Positions 43,444-52,510 of a stretch of 64,000 nt of DNA are shown piece by piece. The notes below the pieces were generated by a model, which was not told where the DNA came from, made no database searches, and saw only the letters and a program-made list of their open reading frames with translations. How positions within the stretch are numbered: position 1 is the first letter of the stretch; each line of letters opens with the position of its first letter. This stretch comes from BA4 sp044376575 (GTDB lineage Bacteria; Bacteroidota; Bacteroidia; CAIKAF01). The stretch covers positions 35,096-99,095 of the forward strand of contig JBILKR010000007.1 in the NCBI GenBank assembly GCA_044376575.1, read 5' to 3'. The position numbers were made by a program, and so were the translations under genes.

Positions 43444-45951
43444 ATGAAACCAACGGGCTTAACATCTGATGAAGTAAGGAAAAAACAGGCCAAAGAGGGT
43501 TGGAATGAGCTACAAGAAACAGATAAAAAAAACATCTGGAAAATAATTATTGAAGTTATCCGAGAACCCATGTTTATTTTGTTGATAGCATGCGGTACAC
43601 TATATATGATTATTGGAGATTACCTAGAAGGAATAATGATGCTTGCCATGATTATCATCATAATTGGGATAACTATTTTTCAGCATCGTAAAACAGAAAA
43701 AGCACTTGAAGCATTAAAAATGTTGGCATCTCCTCGGGCATTAGTTATCAGAAACGGAGAAGAAATAAGAATATCTGGCAGAGAAGTTGTGAGAGATGAT
43801 ATCATCATTCTTAACGAAGGCGACAGAATACCAGCCGATGCAACATTATTAGAAACTACTCATTTATTGGTTGATGAATCTATATTAACGGGAGAATCTT
43901 TACCTGTGAACAAGAACAGTCAAGGGCTCGATGTAAAAGATGATGAAGCAACTCACCTATATAGCGGAACATTGGTAGTTCAGGGGTCAGGAATCGCAAA
44001 AGTAAATACAATAGGTGCACAAACCAGATTTGGTAAAATAGGACTTTCATTATCCGGAATAGTTGATCAACAGACACGTTTGCAGCAAGAAATGAAAATA
44101 TTTATCAGGACATTATCCATCATTGGTGTTATACTATGCATTACTGTTTTTTTACTTTATTATTTTACACGCGGACATTTCATCTCATCCTTACTTTATG
44201 GATTAGCTGCTGCAATGGCTATCCTACCTGAAGAATTTCCGGTAGTTTTTACTGTATTTCTAGCGCTTGGCGCATGGCGTTTATCAAAAAAAAATGTATT
44301 GACCAGAAAATCATCATCCATTGAAAATTTAGGGGCTGCTACTGTATTGTGTTCAGATAAAACAGGAACAATTACACAACAAAAAATGGTATTAACCAAA
44401 CTTTATTCTGAAAATGGTTTTATTGATGAATCAGCATTTAGTTCGCAGCATGAATTATTCCATCGTGTTATCACAGCATCATTGTATGCTTCTCATCAAC
44501 ATCAACCAGACGCACTTGAACAAGCTATAATTGATGTATATCATAAAATAATTAGTCAATCACTGCCGGAGTTTAATGTTATAAAAGAGTTTGCTTTCAA
44601 TCGAGAAAGTATGTCAATGACAAATATCATCACTATCAACTCTGATGAAAAAATCATGGCATATATCAAGGGAGCGCCTGAAGTAATTATTAAACGTTGT
44701 AAGTTAAATATCGAAGAAAAGAAAAAGTATATAGATGCTTTTGAAAATCTGGCACTGAATGGATATCGGGTTCTTGGTGTTGCTAAGAGTAAAATAAATA
44801 CTCAAGTTATACCTGAAAATCCTAATTCACTGGAGTTTGAAATGTTAGGTTTAATCGCCCTCCATGATCCCATACGTCCAGAAGTTCCTGCGGCTATTCA
44901 AGAATGTTACGATGCGGGTATAAAAGTAATGATGATTACCGGCGATTATCCTACTACTGCTTTAAATATTGCTATTCAGGCAGGGTTTAAAGAAAATGCA
45001 CAAGTAATTACTGGTGATGAATTAAAATTAATGAATGTTGACTCTTTGAAAAATAAAATAAAATCTGTTGACATATTTGCAAGGGTTTCACCCGATCAAA
45101 AATTAATGATTGTTCAAGCATTAAAAGCATCAGGAGAGATTGTGGCAATGACAGGCGACGGTGTTAACGACGCTCCGGCTTTAAAAGCAGCTGATATTGG
45201 GATTGCAATGGGGATGAAAGGAACAGATGTTGCTAGGGAGGCATCAGCCTTAGTTTTACTGGATGATAATTTTGCGTCTATTGTAAAAGCCATACGAATG
45301 GGAAGAAAAATATTTGATAATCTTCAAAAAGCAATGTCATATATTTTAGCCATTCATATTCCAATAATTGGTCTGTCTTTAATACCGGCTATTTTTACAT
45401 CTCTGCCTGTATTAATGTTTCCTCTCATGATTATATTTATGGAATTAATTATTGATCCCATCTGTTCCATTGCTTTTGAATGGGAACAAGAGGAGAAAAA
45501 TATCATGAAACGCCCTCCAAGATCAAATCAGGAAAAGTTTTTTGGATTTAAAAAAATTATCTCAAGTATTTCAGATGGAATGCTCTTACTTGCTATGATT
45601 ATTTCTGTATATATTATTTCAATCAATGAAGGTCATAGCGATAAAGAAGTCAGGGCTATTGTTTTCAGTGCTTTGGTGATTGGAAATATTTTTCTAATTC
45701 TAACAAAACTTTCAAATACAAGAAGCTTTATATCTGTATTTAAAGAAAAAAATTATGCCTTATTTATTATCCTTAGCATTGCGATTGTATTGTTTATGGC
45801 AATCATCATCACTCCCGGACTCAACTTTTTATTTGGAATGCAGAATCCTGGTTTCAGTCATTATATCTATGCCATCTCAGGAGCTTTTTTGATATTGATT
45901 ATATTAGAATTTATCAAGTGGCTGAAAAACAAAAAAGCAAAACAAATATGA
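43444..45951 (+). CDS. P-type cation ATPase (calcium-transporter-like, type II)
   Basis: The 835 residues show the P-type order: actuator motif ILTGESLPVNK, phosphorylation Asp in CSDKTGTITQ (about 304), and the hinge MTGDGVNDAPALKAADIGIAMG. M4 reads ILPEEFPVVFTVF, with PEEFP in place of PEGLP. About eight to ten membrane helices surround these domains. It resembles the Ca2+-translocating class, which exports Ca2+ using ATP; ion choice is inferred. Its stop codon abuts that of the opposite-strand hydroxylase. Confidence 0.9.
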   Translation: MKPTGLTSDEVRKKQAKEGWNELQETDKKNIWKIIIEVIREPMFILLIACGTLYMIIGDYLEGIMMLAMIIIIIGITIFQHRKTEKALEALKMLASPRALVIRNGEEIRISGREVVRDDIIILNEGDRIPADATLLETTHLLVDESILTGESLPVNKNSQGLDVKDDEATHLYSGTLVVQGSGIAKVNTIGAQTRFGKIGLSLSGIVDQQTRLQQEMKIFIRTLSIIGVILCITVFLLYYFTRGHFISSLLYGLAAAMAILPEEFPVVFTVFLALGAWRLSKKNVLTRKSSSIENLGAATVLCSDKTGTITQQKMVLTKLYSENGFIDESAFSSQHELFHRVITASLYASHQHQPDALEQAIIDVYHKIISQSLPEFNVIKEFAFNRESMSMTNIITINSDEKIMAYIKGAPEVIIKRCKLNIEEKKKYIDAFENLALNGYRVLGVAKSKINTQVIPENPNSLEFEMLGLIALHDPIRPEVPAAIQECYDAGIKVMMITGDYPTTALNIAIQAGFKENAQVITGDELKLMNVDSLKNKIKSVDIFARVSPDQKLMIVQALKASGEIVAMTGDGVNDAPALKAADIGIAMGMKGTDVAREASALVLLDDNFASIVKAIRMGRKIFDNLQKAMSYILAIHIPIIGLSLIPAIFTSLPVLMFPLMIIFMELIIDPICSIAFEWEQEEKNIMKRPPRSNQEKFFGFKKIISSISDGMLLLAMIISVYIISINEGHSDKEVRAIVFSALVIGNIFLILTKLSNTRSFISVFKEKNYALFIILSIAIVLFMAIIITPGLNFLFGMQNPGFSHYIYAISGAFLILIILEFIKWLKNKKAKQI

Positions 45952-46572
45952 TTACTTTTCTATTTCTTTCGGAGGCATAGTACCAAATATCACGTCCCAA
46001 AAAGGTGAAGAAACACCAAAACCTTTGTTCTGAAAACGATAATGGTGAAGATTATGATGTCTCCAAATCGGCTTTAAAAAATCAAACGGAGGTTTAAACT
46101 TATGAATACTGTAGTGAATGGTGCTATAAGCAAGATATCCCAAAATTATTCCCGGTAAAAAAAGAAAAACAAAATTATTCATAATTAAATAGATAAACCC
46201 GAATAACAGTGCAACAATAACAAGATTAACAAGTGGGGGCTGATACAATTTATCACTATCTGTAGGATGATCGTGATGAATAATGTGGAGCATATAAATC
46301 ATTTTTTTTCCTGACTCAGCTTTTGCTTCATAATGAAAGGCAAAACGATGCATCAAATACTCTACTAAGGTCCATGTAAAAAAACCAGCAATAAAAACCC
46401 ACCATTGATTAGATAAATCAATCATTTCTCCTGTATGTCCGATATAAATAAAAAATCCGATCATAAACAAGTCTAATGGTATGATGATAGCGGGAGAAGT
46501 CCATACCAAAATGCCCAGTAATTTTCTTAATCTGTTTACATCAGACTGAATATTAGGAGATGCTTTCTGCAT
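45952..46572 (-). CDS. Fatty acid hydroxylase / sterol desaturase superfamily
   Basis: The 206-residue membrane protein has the diiron histidine clusters: HRFAFH, HIIHHDHP, HYSIHKF and HHNLHHY, spaced between four membrane helices. That is the layout of fatty acid 2-hydroxylase-like enzymes, which add a hydroxyl to an acyl chain with O2. A role in Bacteroidota sphingolipid or LPS acyl modification is inference. The gene stands alone. Confidence 0.9.
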   Translation of the reverse strand: MQKASPNIQSDVNRLRKLLGILVWTSPAIIIPLDLFMIGFFIYIGHTGEMIDLSNQWWVFIAGFFTWTLVEYLMHRFAFHYEAKAESGKKMIYMLHIIHHDHPTDSDKLYQPPLVNLVIVALLFGFIYLIMNNFVFLFLPGIILGYLAYSTIHYSIHKFKPPFDFLKPIWRHHNLHHYRFQNKGFGVSSPFWDVIFGTMPPKEIEK

Positions 46573-46611
46573 ATTTTTTTTCGAATTTAGAAAATATAAT
46601 TTATCAATGAT

Positions 46612-47025
46612 TTACAATTCGGTATTTGCTAGCATTAATACCCTGAAAAACTCATCTTCTGTAGCTAAACTCACTGAAAGCCTTCCCTGTTTAACGAATT
46701 GCATTTCTTTTAAAATATCATCTTTTTTTATCGATTGCAGAGAGACCGGTTTTGATAACTTTTTAACCGGAGCTAAATCGACTGCCACCCAGGCTGTTTC
46801 TTCGGTTGTTGGATCCTGATATGATTCTTTGATTACTTTTGCCACACCTACAATTTCAAGTCCTTCATTGCTGTGATAAAACAAAACCAAATCATCCTTA
46901 GACATCGATTTAAGATTATTTCTCGCCGCATAGTTTCTTACACCATCCCAAAATGTTTTCTTATCATTTTCAAATTGTGTCCATGAATATTTAAATGGTT
47001 CAGATTTTACCAGCCAGTATTTCAT
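46612..47025 (-). CDS. EVE domain protein
   Basis: The 137 residues are a single EVE domain: MKYWLVKSEPFKYSW, FWDGVRNYAARNNLKSM, DLVLFYHSNEG and a PUA-like core. EVE proteins bind modified bases in nucleic acids (thymonuclear-protein family); a housekeeping role in RNA or DNA surveillance is likely. It lies 1 nt after holA, so it is translated from the same message. Confidence 0.92.
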   Translation of the reverse strand: MKYWLVKSEPFKYSWTQFENDKKTFWDGVRNYAARNNLKSMSKDDLVLFYHSNEGLEIVGVAKVIKESYQDPTTEETAWVAVDLAPVKKLSKPVSLQSIKKDDILKEMQFVKQGRLSVSLATEDEFFRVLMLANTEL

Positions 47026-47026
47026 A

Positions 47027-48052
47027 TTAATGAAGTATTTTAAAAACTAGTTCTTTAAGCAGTCCGGATCTATCAGAAGAAGTATGATCTACTCCTTTAA
47101 ATTTTAAATCAGTAATCAACAACTGGTGAATAATATCCTGCGATTTTTTAAAATGAAATTTTTTTGTTGCTTTAATAAATTCATTCAAATCAAAAACTTT
47201 GAAATAATTATACACATCCCCATCCCTTTTGATTTTTCCTTTACTAAATTCAATATGATAAATAAGAATCTTTACAAAAAAACTATGTAAAGCACCTATA
47301 ATCATTGGTATTTCCTTCTGATTTGATGGCAGTGAAAAATAATTAATTATTTTATATGACCGTTCAATATTTTTATTAATCAATGCGGCCTGCAGTTCAA
47401 AAGCATTATACTCCTTGCTTGATCCAATATTACTTGAAATCTCCTCTGCCCTAACTTCGCTTCCCGGTGGAAGTGCAATGGTCATTTTTTCAATTTCATT
47501 ATAAATCAGTGAAAGATTGTCTCCCATCAATTCATACAAAATAAAAGCAGCTTTTAAATCAATTTTTATTTTTCTTCTGTTAAACTGTTTTGCAATCCAG
47601 TCAATAATTTCATTTTCATTTAGTTTATCTGAAACAAAAACTTCAATATTTTTTGCAGAAAGAATATTTTTTAATGCTTTTTTTCTACTGTCAATTTTGC
47701 CATGTTTGTAGCAAATCACAAGAATGGTGCTGGCAACCGGTTTAAGTATATATGATTCGAGTAAATCCAAATCTTTGAATGACTGTGCTTCCTTAATAAT
47801 GAGCAAACGTCTTTCAGCCATCATCGGATAACTTTTTGCTATTGAAATTATGCCTTCGGCGGTTGTATCTTTTCCATATACAATATTCAAGTTGAATTCT
47901 TTAAACTCTTCTTCAGATATTACATCGTTTTCAAAATGCTGAGTTAATAAATCAATATAATACGACTCAGTTCCAGATAAAATGTAAACTGGTTTATATC
48001 GCTTATTTAAAATATCCTGCTGAATTCGTCTAAATTCTTCCAAATGATTCAT
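47027..48052 (-). CDS. holA: DNA polymerase III subunit delta
   Basis: This clamp-loader subunit opens the beta sliding clamp. The roughly 341 residues match the family: KPVYILSGTESYYIDLL, a degenerate AAA+ core (SYPMMAERRLLIIKEA), IGSSKEYNAFELQAALINKN and a helical C-terminus ending in the collar region. The ATG at 48052 (MNHLEEFRR) is preferred over TTG at 48058, which falls inside a -7 box. It is encoded with the EVE gene. Confidence 0.9.
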   Translation of the reverse strand: MNHLEEFRRIQQDILNKRYKPVYILSGTESYYIDLLTQHFENDVISEEEFKEFNLNIVYGKDTTAEGIISIAKSYPMMAERRLLIIKEAQSFKDLDLLESYILKPVASTILVICYKHGKIDSRKKALKNILSAKNIEVFVSDKLNENEIIDWIAKQFNRRKIKIDLKAAFILYELMGDNLSLIYNEIEKMTIALPPGSEVRAEEISSNIGSSKEYNAFELQAALINKNIERSYKIINYFSLPSNQKEIPMIIGALHSFFVKILIYHIEFSKGKIKRDGDVYNYFKVFDLNEFIKATKKFHFKKSQDIIHQLLITDLKFKGVDHTSSDRSGLLKELVFKILH

Positions 48053-48055
48053 ATT

Positions 48056-48063
48056 CAAAAATA
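48056..48063 (-). promoter_or_regulatory. -7 promoter box of holA, 3 nt from the ATG
   Basis: TATTTTTG on the minus strand matches TAnnTTTG and ends 3 nt before the ATG at 48052. Use of this box would give a leaderless or almost leaderless message. Confidence 0.35.
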
Positions 48064-48159
48064 ATCCTTACTAATGAAAACAAGACATAGAGATTTCATT
48101 TTTTATTCACACATATTATCAAAGTTTACAGATAGTTTAGAAGTTGTTTAATAAATTTT

Positions 48160-48167
48160 TATTTTTG
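48160..48167 (+). promoter_or_regulatory. -7 promoter box of the glycine-rich protein gene
   Basis: TATTTTTG matches TAnnTTTG, 19 nt before the ATG at 48187. Confidence 0.5.
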
Positions 48168-48186
48168 AATTATATGTAAAGCATTT

Positions 48187-49668
48187 ATGAAGCAGCATTT
48201 ACTTTGTTTACTTGTACTAATTACAATATCATTTCAGTTACATTCTCAAAATGTTGGTATTGGAACCAACACCCCTGATAGCAGTGCTATACTGCATCTT
48301 GAATCAACTGAAATGGGATTTCTGCCTCCTCGCATGAAACCAGAAGAAAGAGATGCCATTGCTAATCCTGCTGTAGGACTCACCATTTATAATATAGTTG
48401 ACAGTACATTACAATATTGGAATGGTGAATGCTGGCTTGCCGTATTTCAAGAAAGTTGCAGTGATTGTTTATTTAATTTATCTGCAAGCAGTTTACAGGA
48501 TACGATCGACAGAGTAATAGCAGATTCAGTAGTATTTCAGATGACAGTTAATCAAACTTCAGGAAATCCGCAATATATTCCATTTAGTGTGATCAGCGGA
48601 TTGCCATCAGGTATGACGGTTGAGTTCTCAACAAATCCATTGAATGGAAGTGGAACTGTTGATGTAACTGTGCAGGTAACGGCATTTACGACAGCCGGAA
48701 CATACCCCATTATCATACAGGTTATCTGCGGACAATATTCACAGAATCTGATTTATATTGTTACCGTTGAGCCATGTTATGTTGTAAACATTAATAACTC
48801 TTCAAACAATTATAACCTTGCCACACAATTGTATGCTCAATATCCCAATGCACCTACCAATCAACCTATTTGTGTGCAGGCAACAATTTTTAGTGGTGTA
48901 ACATTGTCTAGCAACACTACCAATCAGCCGGCATTTTCAACCGGTAATTTACCGGCCGGATCTTTGGTTGCCATTATCAATAATGGTAATATAATCGGTA
49001 AGGGAGGTAATGGAGGAACTGCATACAGTCCAACAGCCAATACCACAGGTGCAGGATTTAACGGAGGAAATGCCATTGATCTTTCTGTAGATGCAAGCAT
49101 TCAAAATAATTTCAACATATATGGTGGTGGCGGTGGTGGAAGTGCCATGGCATTTCAAATTAGCTGGACTCCTCCCCCACCTGCAAACTTTGTTACGTTA
49201 GGAATATTTATCGGCGGAGGAGGTGGTGGTGGTGCCGGAGGTGGTGCGGGAGGAAATTCACCTGCCAATGTCATCGGATTGGTTTATTATTCTCCGGGGG
49301 TAAGTGGAACTGCCGGTCAGTTTGGAGTTGGAGGTATTGGTGGTATTATCAACTTCCCCATCCCTGTAAATTTAGGACCCGTATCAATTTCTTTAAGTCC
49401 CGATGCTATTGGCGGTAGCGGCGGAGAATATGGATATCCCGGAACGCAAGGATATTTTGTATTGACAGTTAGTGCCAGTGTTATTATTAATATTCCATTC
49501 ATCGGACCGGTTACAATTCCTGTTGTAAACAATGTTGCCATACCCACACCCGTACCCCCACCAGCTCCGGGAAGCGGTGGATTTGCAATTAAACGCAATG
49601 GTTTCACAACAAACATCCAGGATAATTTTTACAATACATCATTTTTAAAAGGTCAGGTTGGACAATAA
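48187..49668 (+). CDS. Secreted surface protein with glycine-rich, phage-tail-adhesin-like domain
   Basis: The 493-residue protein starts with a signal peptide (MKQHLLCLLVLITISFQLHS). The Bacteroidota surface/tail-fibre motif NVGIGTNTPDSSAILHL follows, then GFLPPRMKPEERDAI and TLQYWNGECW (about 20-85). An Ig-like stretch (about 100-195) leads to a glycine-rich region (about 265-475) with VAIINNGNIIGKGGNGG, GGNAIDLSVDASIQNNFNIY and long runs of Gly (IGGGGGGGAGGGAGG). That arrangement resembles the polyglycine-II domains of phage tail adhesins. There is no T9SS domain; it ends FLKGQVGQ. The exact function is unknown; adhesion is inferred. Confidence 0.75.
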   Translation: MKQHLLCLLVLITISFQLHSQNVGIGTNTPDSSAILHLESTEMGFLPPRMKPEERDAIANPAVGLTIYNIVDSTLQYWNGECWLAVFQESCSDCLFNLSASSLQDTIDRVIADSVVFQMTVNQTSGNPQYIPFSVISGLPSGMTVEFSTNPLNGSGTVDVTVQVTAFTTAGTYPIIIQVICGQYSQNLIYIVTVEPCYVVNINNSSNNYNLATQLYAQYPNAPTNQPICVQATIFSGVTLSSNTTNQPAFSTGNLPAGSLVAIINNGNIIGKGGNGGTAYSPTANTTGAGFNGGNAIDLSVDASIQNNFNIYGGGGGGSAMAFQISWTPPPPANFVTLGIFIGGGGGGGAGGGAGGNSPANVIGLVYYSPGVSGTAGQFGVGGIGGIINFPIPVNLGPVSISLSPDAIGGSGGEYGYPGTQGYFVLTVSASVIINIPFIGPVTIPVVNNVAIPTPVPPPAPGSGGFAIKRNGFTTNIQDNFYNTSFLKGQVGQ

Positions 49669-49676
49669 TATTTAAT

Positions 49677-50258
49677 ATGAAAAAATTCATTTTCACACTC
49701 ATTTCATTTGTTCATTTATCACTCTTCGGTCAATTTGAAGGCGTTTTTACTATGAATACCATCAATAATGAAACGAATGAAAAAAGTAAAATCAGTTGGT
49801 ATGCGGCGAAAACAGCACATCGCATGGATATTGAAACAACTACTGAATATGGTATGATGAACATGACATTGTTTTTTGTTCAACAAGGCAGTACAGTTAA
49901 AATAATTTCACAAGGGCAAACTATTGAACTCCCAGTAAGTTCGTTGCAACCCGTTTCTTCAGTAAAAGATTTTTTTATGGCACAACCAACAGGAAAATCT
50001 GAAAATATAGCAGGATATGATTGTAAAGAATATAAGTTAATTGCATCTAACGGAACTGTCATTTGCATGGTGGCTGAAAATATGAGGATATCAAATTTTC
50101 CTACTGCAGGAATCTTTCAAACACTTCAGATACAAGGAATCAATGGGTTACCATTAAAAATAAAAGTAGCAGACTTGAAAGGCAATCAGATTTATTCGCA
50201 GGAAATCACAAGTATTACAGAACAGAATATCAGTAACGATCTCTTTGATATCAGGTAA
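49677..50258 (+). CDS. Secreted DUF4412-like protein
   Basis: The 193 residues begin with a signal peptide (MKKFIFTLISFVHLSLFGQ) and form a beta-rich domain. The motifs KSKISWYAAKTAHRMDI, GYDCKEYKL and a final SNDLFDIR recall the DUF4412 family of Bacteroidota secreted proteins (from memory). It lies 8 nt after the glycine-rich protein and is surely co-transcribed with it. Function unknown. Confidence 0.75.
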   Translation: MKKFIFTLISFVHLSLFGQFEGVFTMNTINNETNEKSKISWYAAKTAHRMDIETTTEYGMMNMTLFFVQQGSTVKIISQGQTIELPVSSLQPVSSVKDFFMAQPTGKSENIAGYDCKEYKLIASNGTVICMVAENMRISNFPTAGIFQTLQIQGINGLPLKIKVADLKGNQIYSQEITSITEQNISNDLFDIR

Positions 50259-50262
50259 TTTT

Positions 50263-52416
50263 TCAGAACGAAAATTCAAATCCACCGGTAATAAACATTG
50301 GTAAACCAACCTTAATTCCCTGAGGTCTGCGTGATACAATATATCTTTCGTTCGTGAAATTTTTCACACTTAATTTTAGCGTTGTATAATATTTTGGGAA
50401 GTTGTAATATACTGAACCATCAAGCAAGAAGTAATCAGAAAGCACTCCCGATCTTCCATCTGCAGAAGGAGATAAAGTATTTAAATAATCGGTGAATTGT
50501 TTTCCGATATAGTTACCAGTAATTCTCAATCCAAGGCCCCATGGCGACTCAAATGTAAATGCAGTGTTCAATGTAATTGTAGGAGCATAAGGTAGAATAT
50601 TACCATTCACATTGATTGAATTGATAATTCTGTCTGATGTAAATCGGGCATCATTAAAAGTAAATGCAGCATCAAATAAAATTGAATATTTTTCAATTTC
50701 AAGTGCTTTTGCAAGATCAAATGTAAACCCGGCTTCTATCCCTATGTGTCTGCTTGCGCCGCTATTGATATAACCCGAACCAATTCCACCTGAAGATTGA
50801 CTCACCGGAATCACCTGATTGCTAAAATCAAGATAGTATGCCGTGAGTTCTGCTGATAAATAATCTTTCATTTGTATGCGAACACCCACTTCGTAATTCC
50901 AACTATTTTCGGCATCAAGAGGATAAACTTCACCCGTATTTGAAATGGCATCTTTTATTCTTGGCGGAGCAAAACCACGATGCATTCCTGCAAAAAAATG
51001 AGCTATTTTTTTCCAATTACAATTAATTCCAATTCCCGGAATAATCTGACCAGTAAAACTGTGATTAAACAAATTGGTATCAGTATAATTTTGACGAATA
51101 ATTGAGCGGTTAAACCAATACCATTCACCTCTCACACCAGCGGTTATATTCAAATTGGAAGTAATGAATAATTTATCCTGCACAAATGCTGAAAGACCAT
51201 ATCCGTTTCTAATTTCATCGTTTTGCATATCGCCTGACAAAGCTGAAGGCGTTGAACCTTTCAATAATTCTTCATCTGCTTTTTCAATAATCAATCGAAG
51301 CCCTGTTTCCATTTTATTGGTCATTGATTTTCCAAGTTGATGATGCATAGAAAAACGTTGATCAATTCCGGCTACAAAAAATCTGCGATCGCGATGTGTA
51401 TTGGTGTTCAACATATACAATGCACCTGAAGGTATAGTGGTGTCTCCCCAAATATGATCAGAATTGTTAGTTGGAGTTAGCGTAAAATCCTGTCTTTGCC
51501 AATTCCGAGTAACAGTATATCCAAAGACAGTCGTATTCATTTTATATTTAGAATTGATATTCATATCCATTTTTACACTGGCCAATAGTCGCTGAACAAA
51601 TAATCTGTCATCAGGAGCAAGTTGAGTATAATCATTGCCTGCAGCATCATACATGGGTTGGGTTAGTCCAACATAAGTAGAATTTGAATATTCATCATAA
51701 TATCCAATCTTAGCAGTAATAGTGGCTTTAGGGCTTATTTTTACATATAATTTTGAAGTAACATCATTTAAGCGAAACCAAGTAGGCCCAATTGCATCAC
51801 CTTGTTTTCTCAAATAAGAAACAGTAAATCCACCACTTTTGAAAGAAGTTCCGGCACTGATGAATCCGTTCATAAATAATCCCTGTCCACCCATAAAACG
51901 CACTTTTACACTTGGTTTTTCAGGTGGTGCTGCAGTTACATAATTTATAATCCCTCCAATGGTCTGAGGACCATATAATATTTGTCCGCTTCCCTTCAGC
52001 ACTTCAACTGATTCCATACGGTCAATGACAGGTGTATAATACAATTCATTTTCACCGTAGGGATTAATGGAAACAGGAATACCATCTTCCAGCACAAGCA
52101 CTCCCCTGCTTCTGTCAGGATCAAGACCTCTTATTCCAATATTTAATCTCAACCCCATTCCTTCTTCATCAGTTACTACAACACCAGGAACTCTTCTGAA
52201 TACTTCATTACCATTCAAAGGAATAATTCTTGCAATATCTTTTGCAGAAATATGTTTTGCTGATCCGGGAAGATGTTCTATGATTCCTTTATTTTCTCCT
52301 ATAATCGTTATGGTTTCGATCTCTTTTTTTATAATGGAATCATTCTGAGAATTTTGTTGAGAAGATAGATTAAATGTGACTGACAAGAATAAACATCCTA
52401 ATATATATCGTTTCAT
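50263..52416 (-). CDS. TonB-dependent receptor, FecA-like
   Basis: The 717-residue protein has a signal peptide, a plug domain (about 40-170) with RVPGVVVTDEEGMGLRLNIG, IRGLDPDRSRGVLVLEDGIP and GSGQILYGPQTIGGIINYVT, and a beta-barrel ending in an aromatic residue (GGFEFSF). The plug motifs match ferric-dicitrate receptors (FecA). It should import ferric chelates through the outer membrane using TonB energy. No fecI/fecR or inner-membrane transporter gene is close. Confidence 0.9.
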   Translation of the reverse strand: MKRYILGCLFLSVTFNLSSQQNSQNDSIIKKEIETITIIGENKGIIEHLPGSAKHISAKDIARIIPLNGNEVFRRVPGVVVTDEEGMGLRLNIGIRGLDPDRSRGVLVLEDGIPVSINPYGENELYYTPVIDRMESVEVLKGSGQILYGPQTIGGIINYVTAAPPEKPSVKVRFMGGQGLFMNGFISAGTSFKSGGFTVSYLRKQGDAIGPTWFRLNDVTSKLYVKISPKATITAKIGYYDEYSNSTYVGLTQPMYDAAGNDYTQLAPDDRLFVQRLLASVKMDMNINSKYKMNTTVFGYTVTRNWQRQDFTLTPTNNSDHIWGDTTIPSGALYMLNTNTHRDRRFFVAGIDQRFSMHHQLGKSMTNKMETGLRLIIEKADEELLKGSTPSALSGDMQNDEIRNGYGLSAFVQDKLFITSNLNITAGVRGEWYWFNRSIIRQNYTDTNLFNHSFTGQIIPGIGINCNWKKIAHFFAGMHRGFAPPRIKDAISNTGEVYPLDAENSWNYEVGVRIQMKDYLSAELTAYYLDFSNQVIPVSQSSGGIGSGYINSGASRHIGIEAGFTFDLAKALEIEKYSILFDAAFTFNDARFTSDRIINSINVNGNILPYAPTITLNTAFTFESPWGLGLRITGNYIGKQFTDYLNTLSPSADGRSGVLSDYFLLDGSVYYNFPKYYTTLKLSVKNFTNERYIVSRRPQGIKVGLPMFITGGFEFSF

Positions 52417-52450
52417 CGCTTATTTTAATTTAGATTCATTCTATATAGCG

Positions 52451-52481
52451 CAAACGTATATCAAGTAAAATTTCAAAACAA
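52451..52481 (-). promoter_or_regulatory. Promoter of the TonB-dependent receptor
   Basis: On the minus strand the -7 box TACGTTTG (52458-52451) lies 34 nt before the ATG. A TTG at 52481-52479 is 20 nt upstream of it, the expected -33 distance. Confidence 0.45.
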
Positions 52482-52510
52482 TACCACAAAAAAGGTATTT
52501 TGAAGAGTAA

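Noticed and set aside
46607..46819. Plus-strand ORF inside the EVE gene
   Set aside because: Antisense shadow of the EVE domain gene; no independent support.
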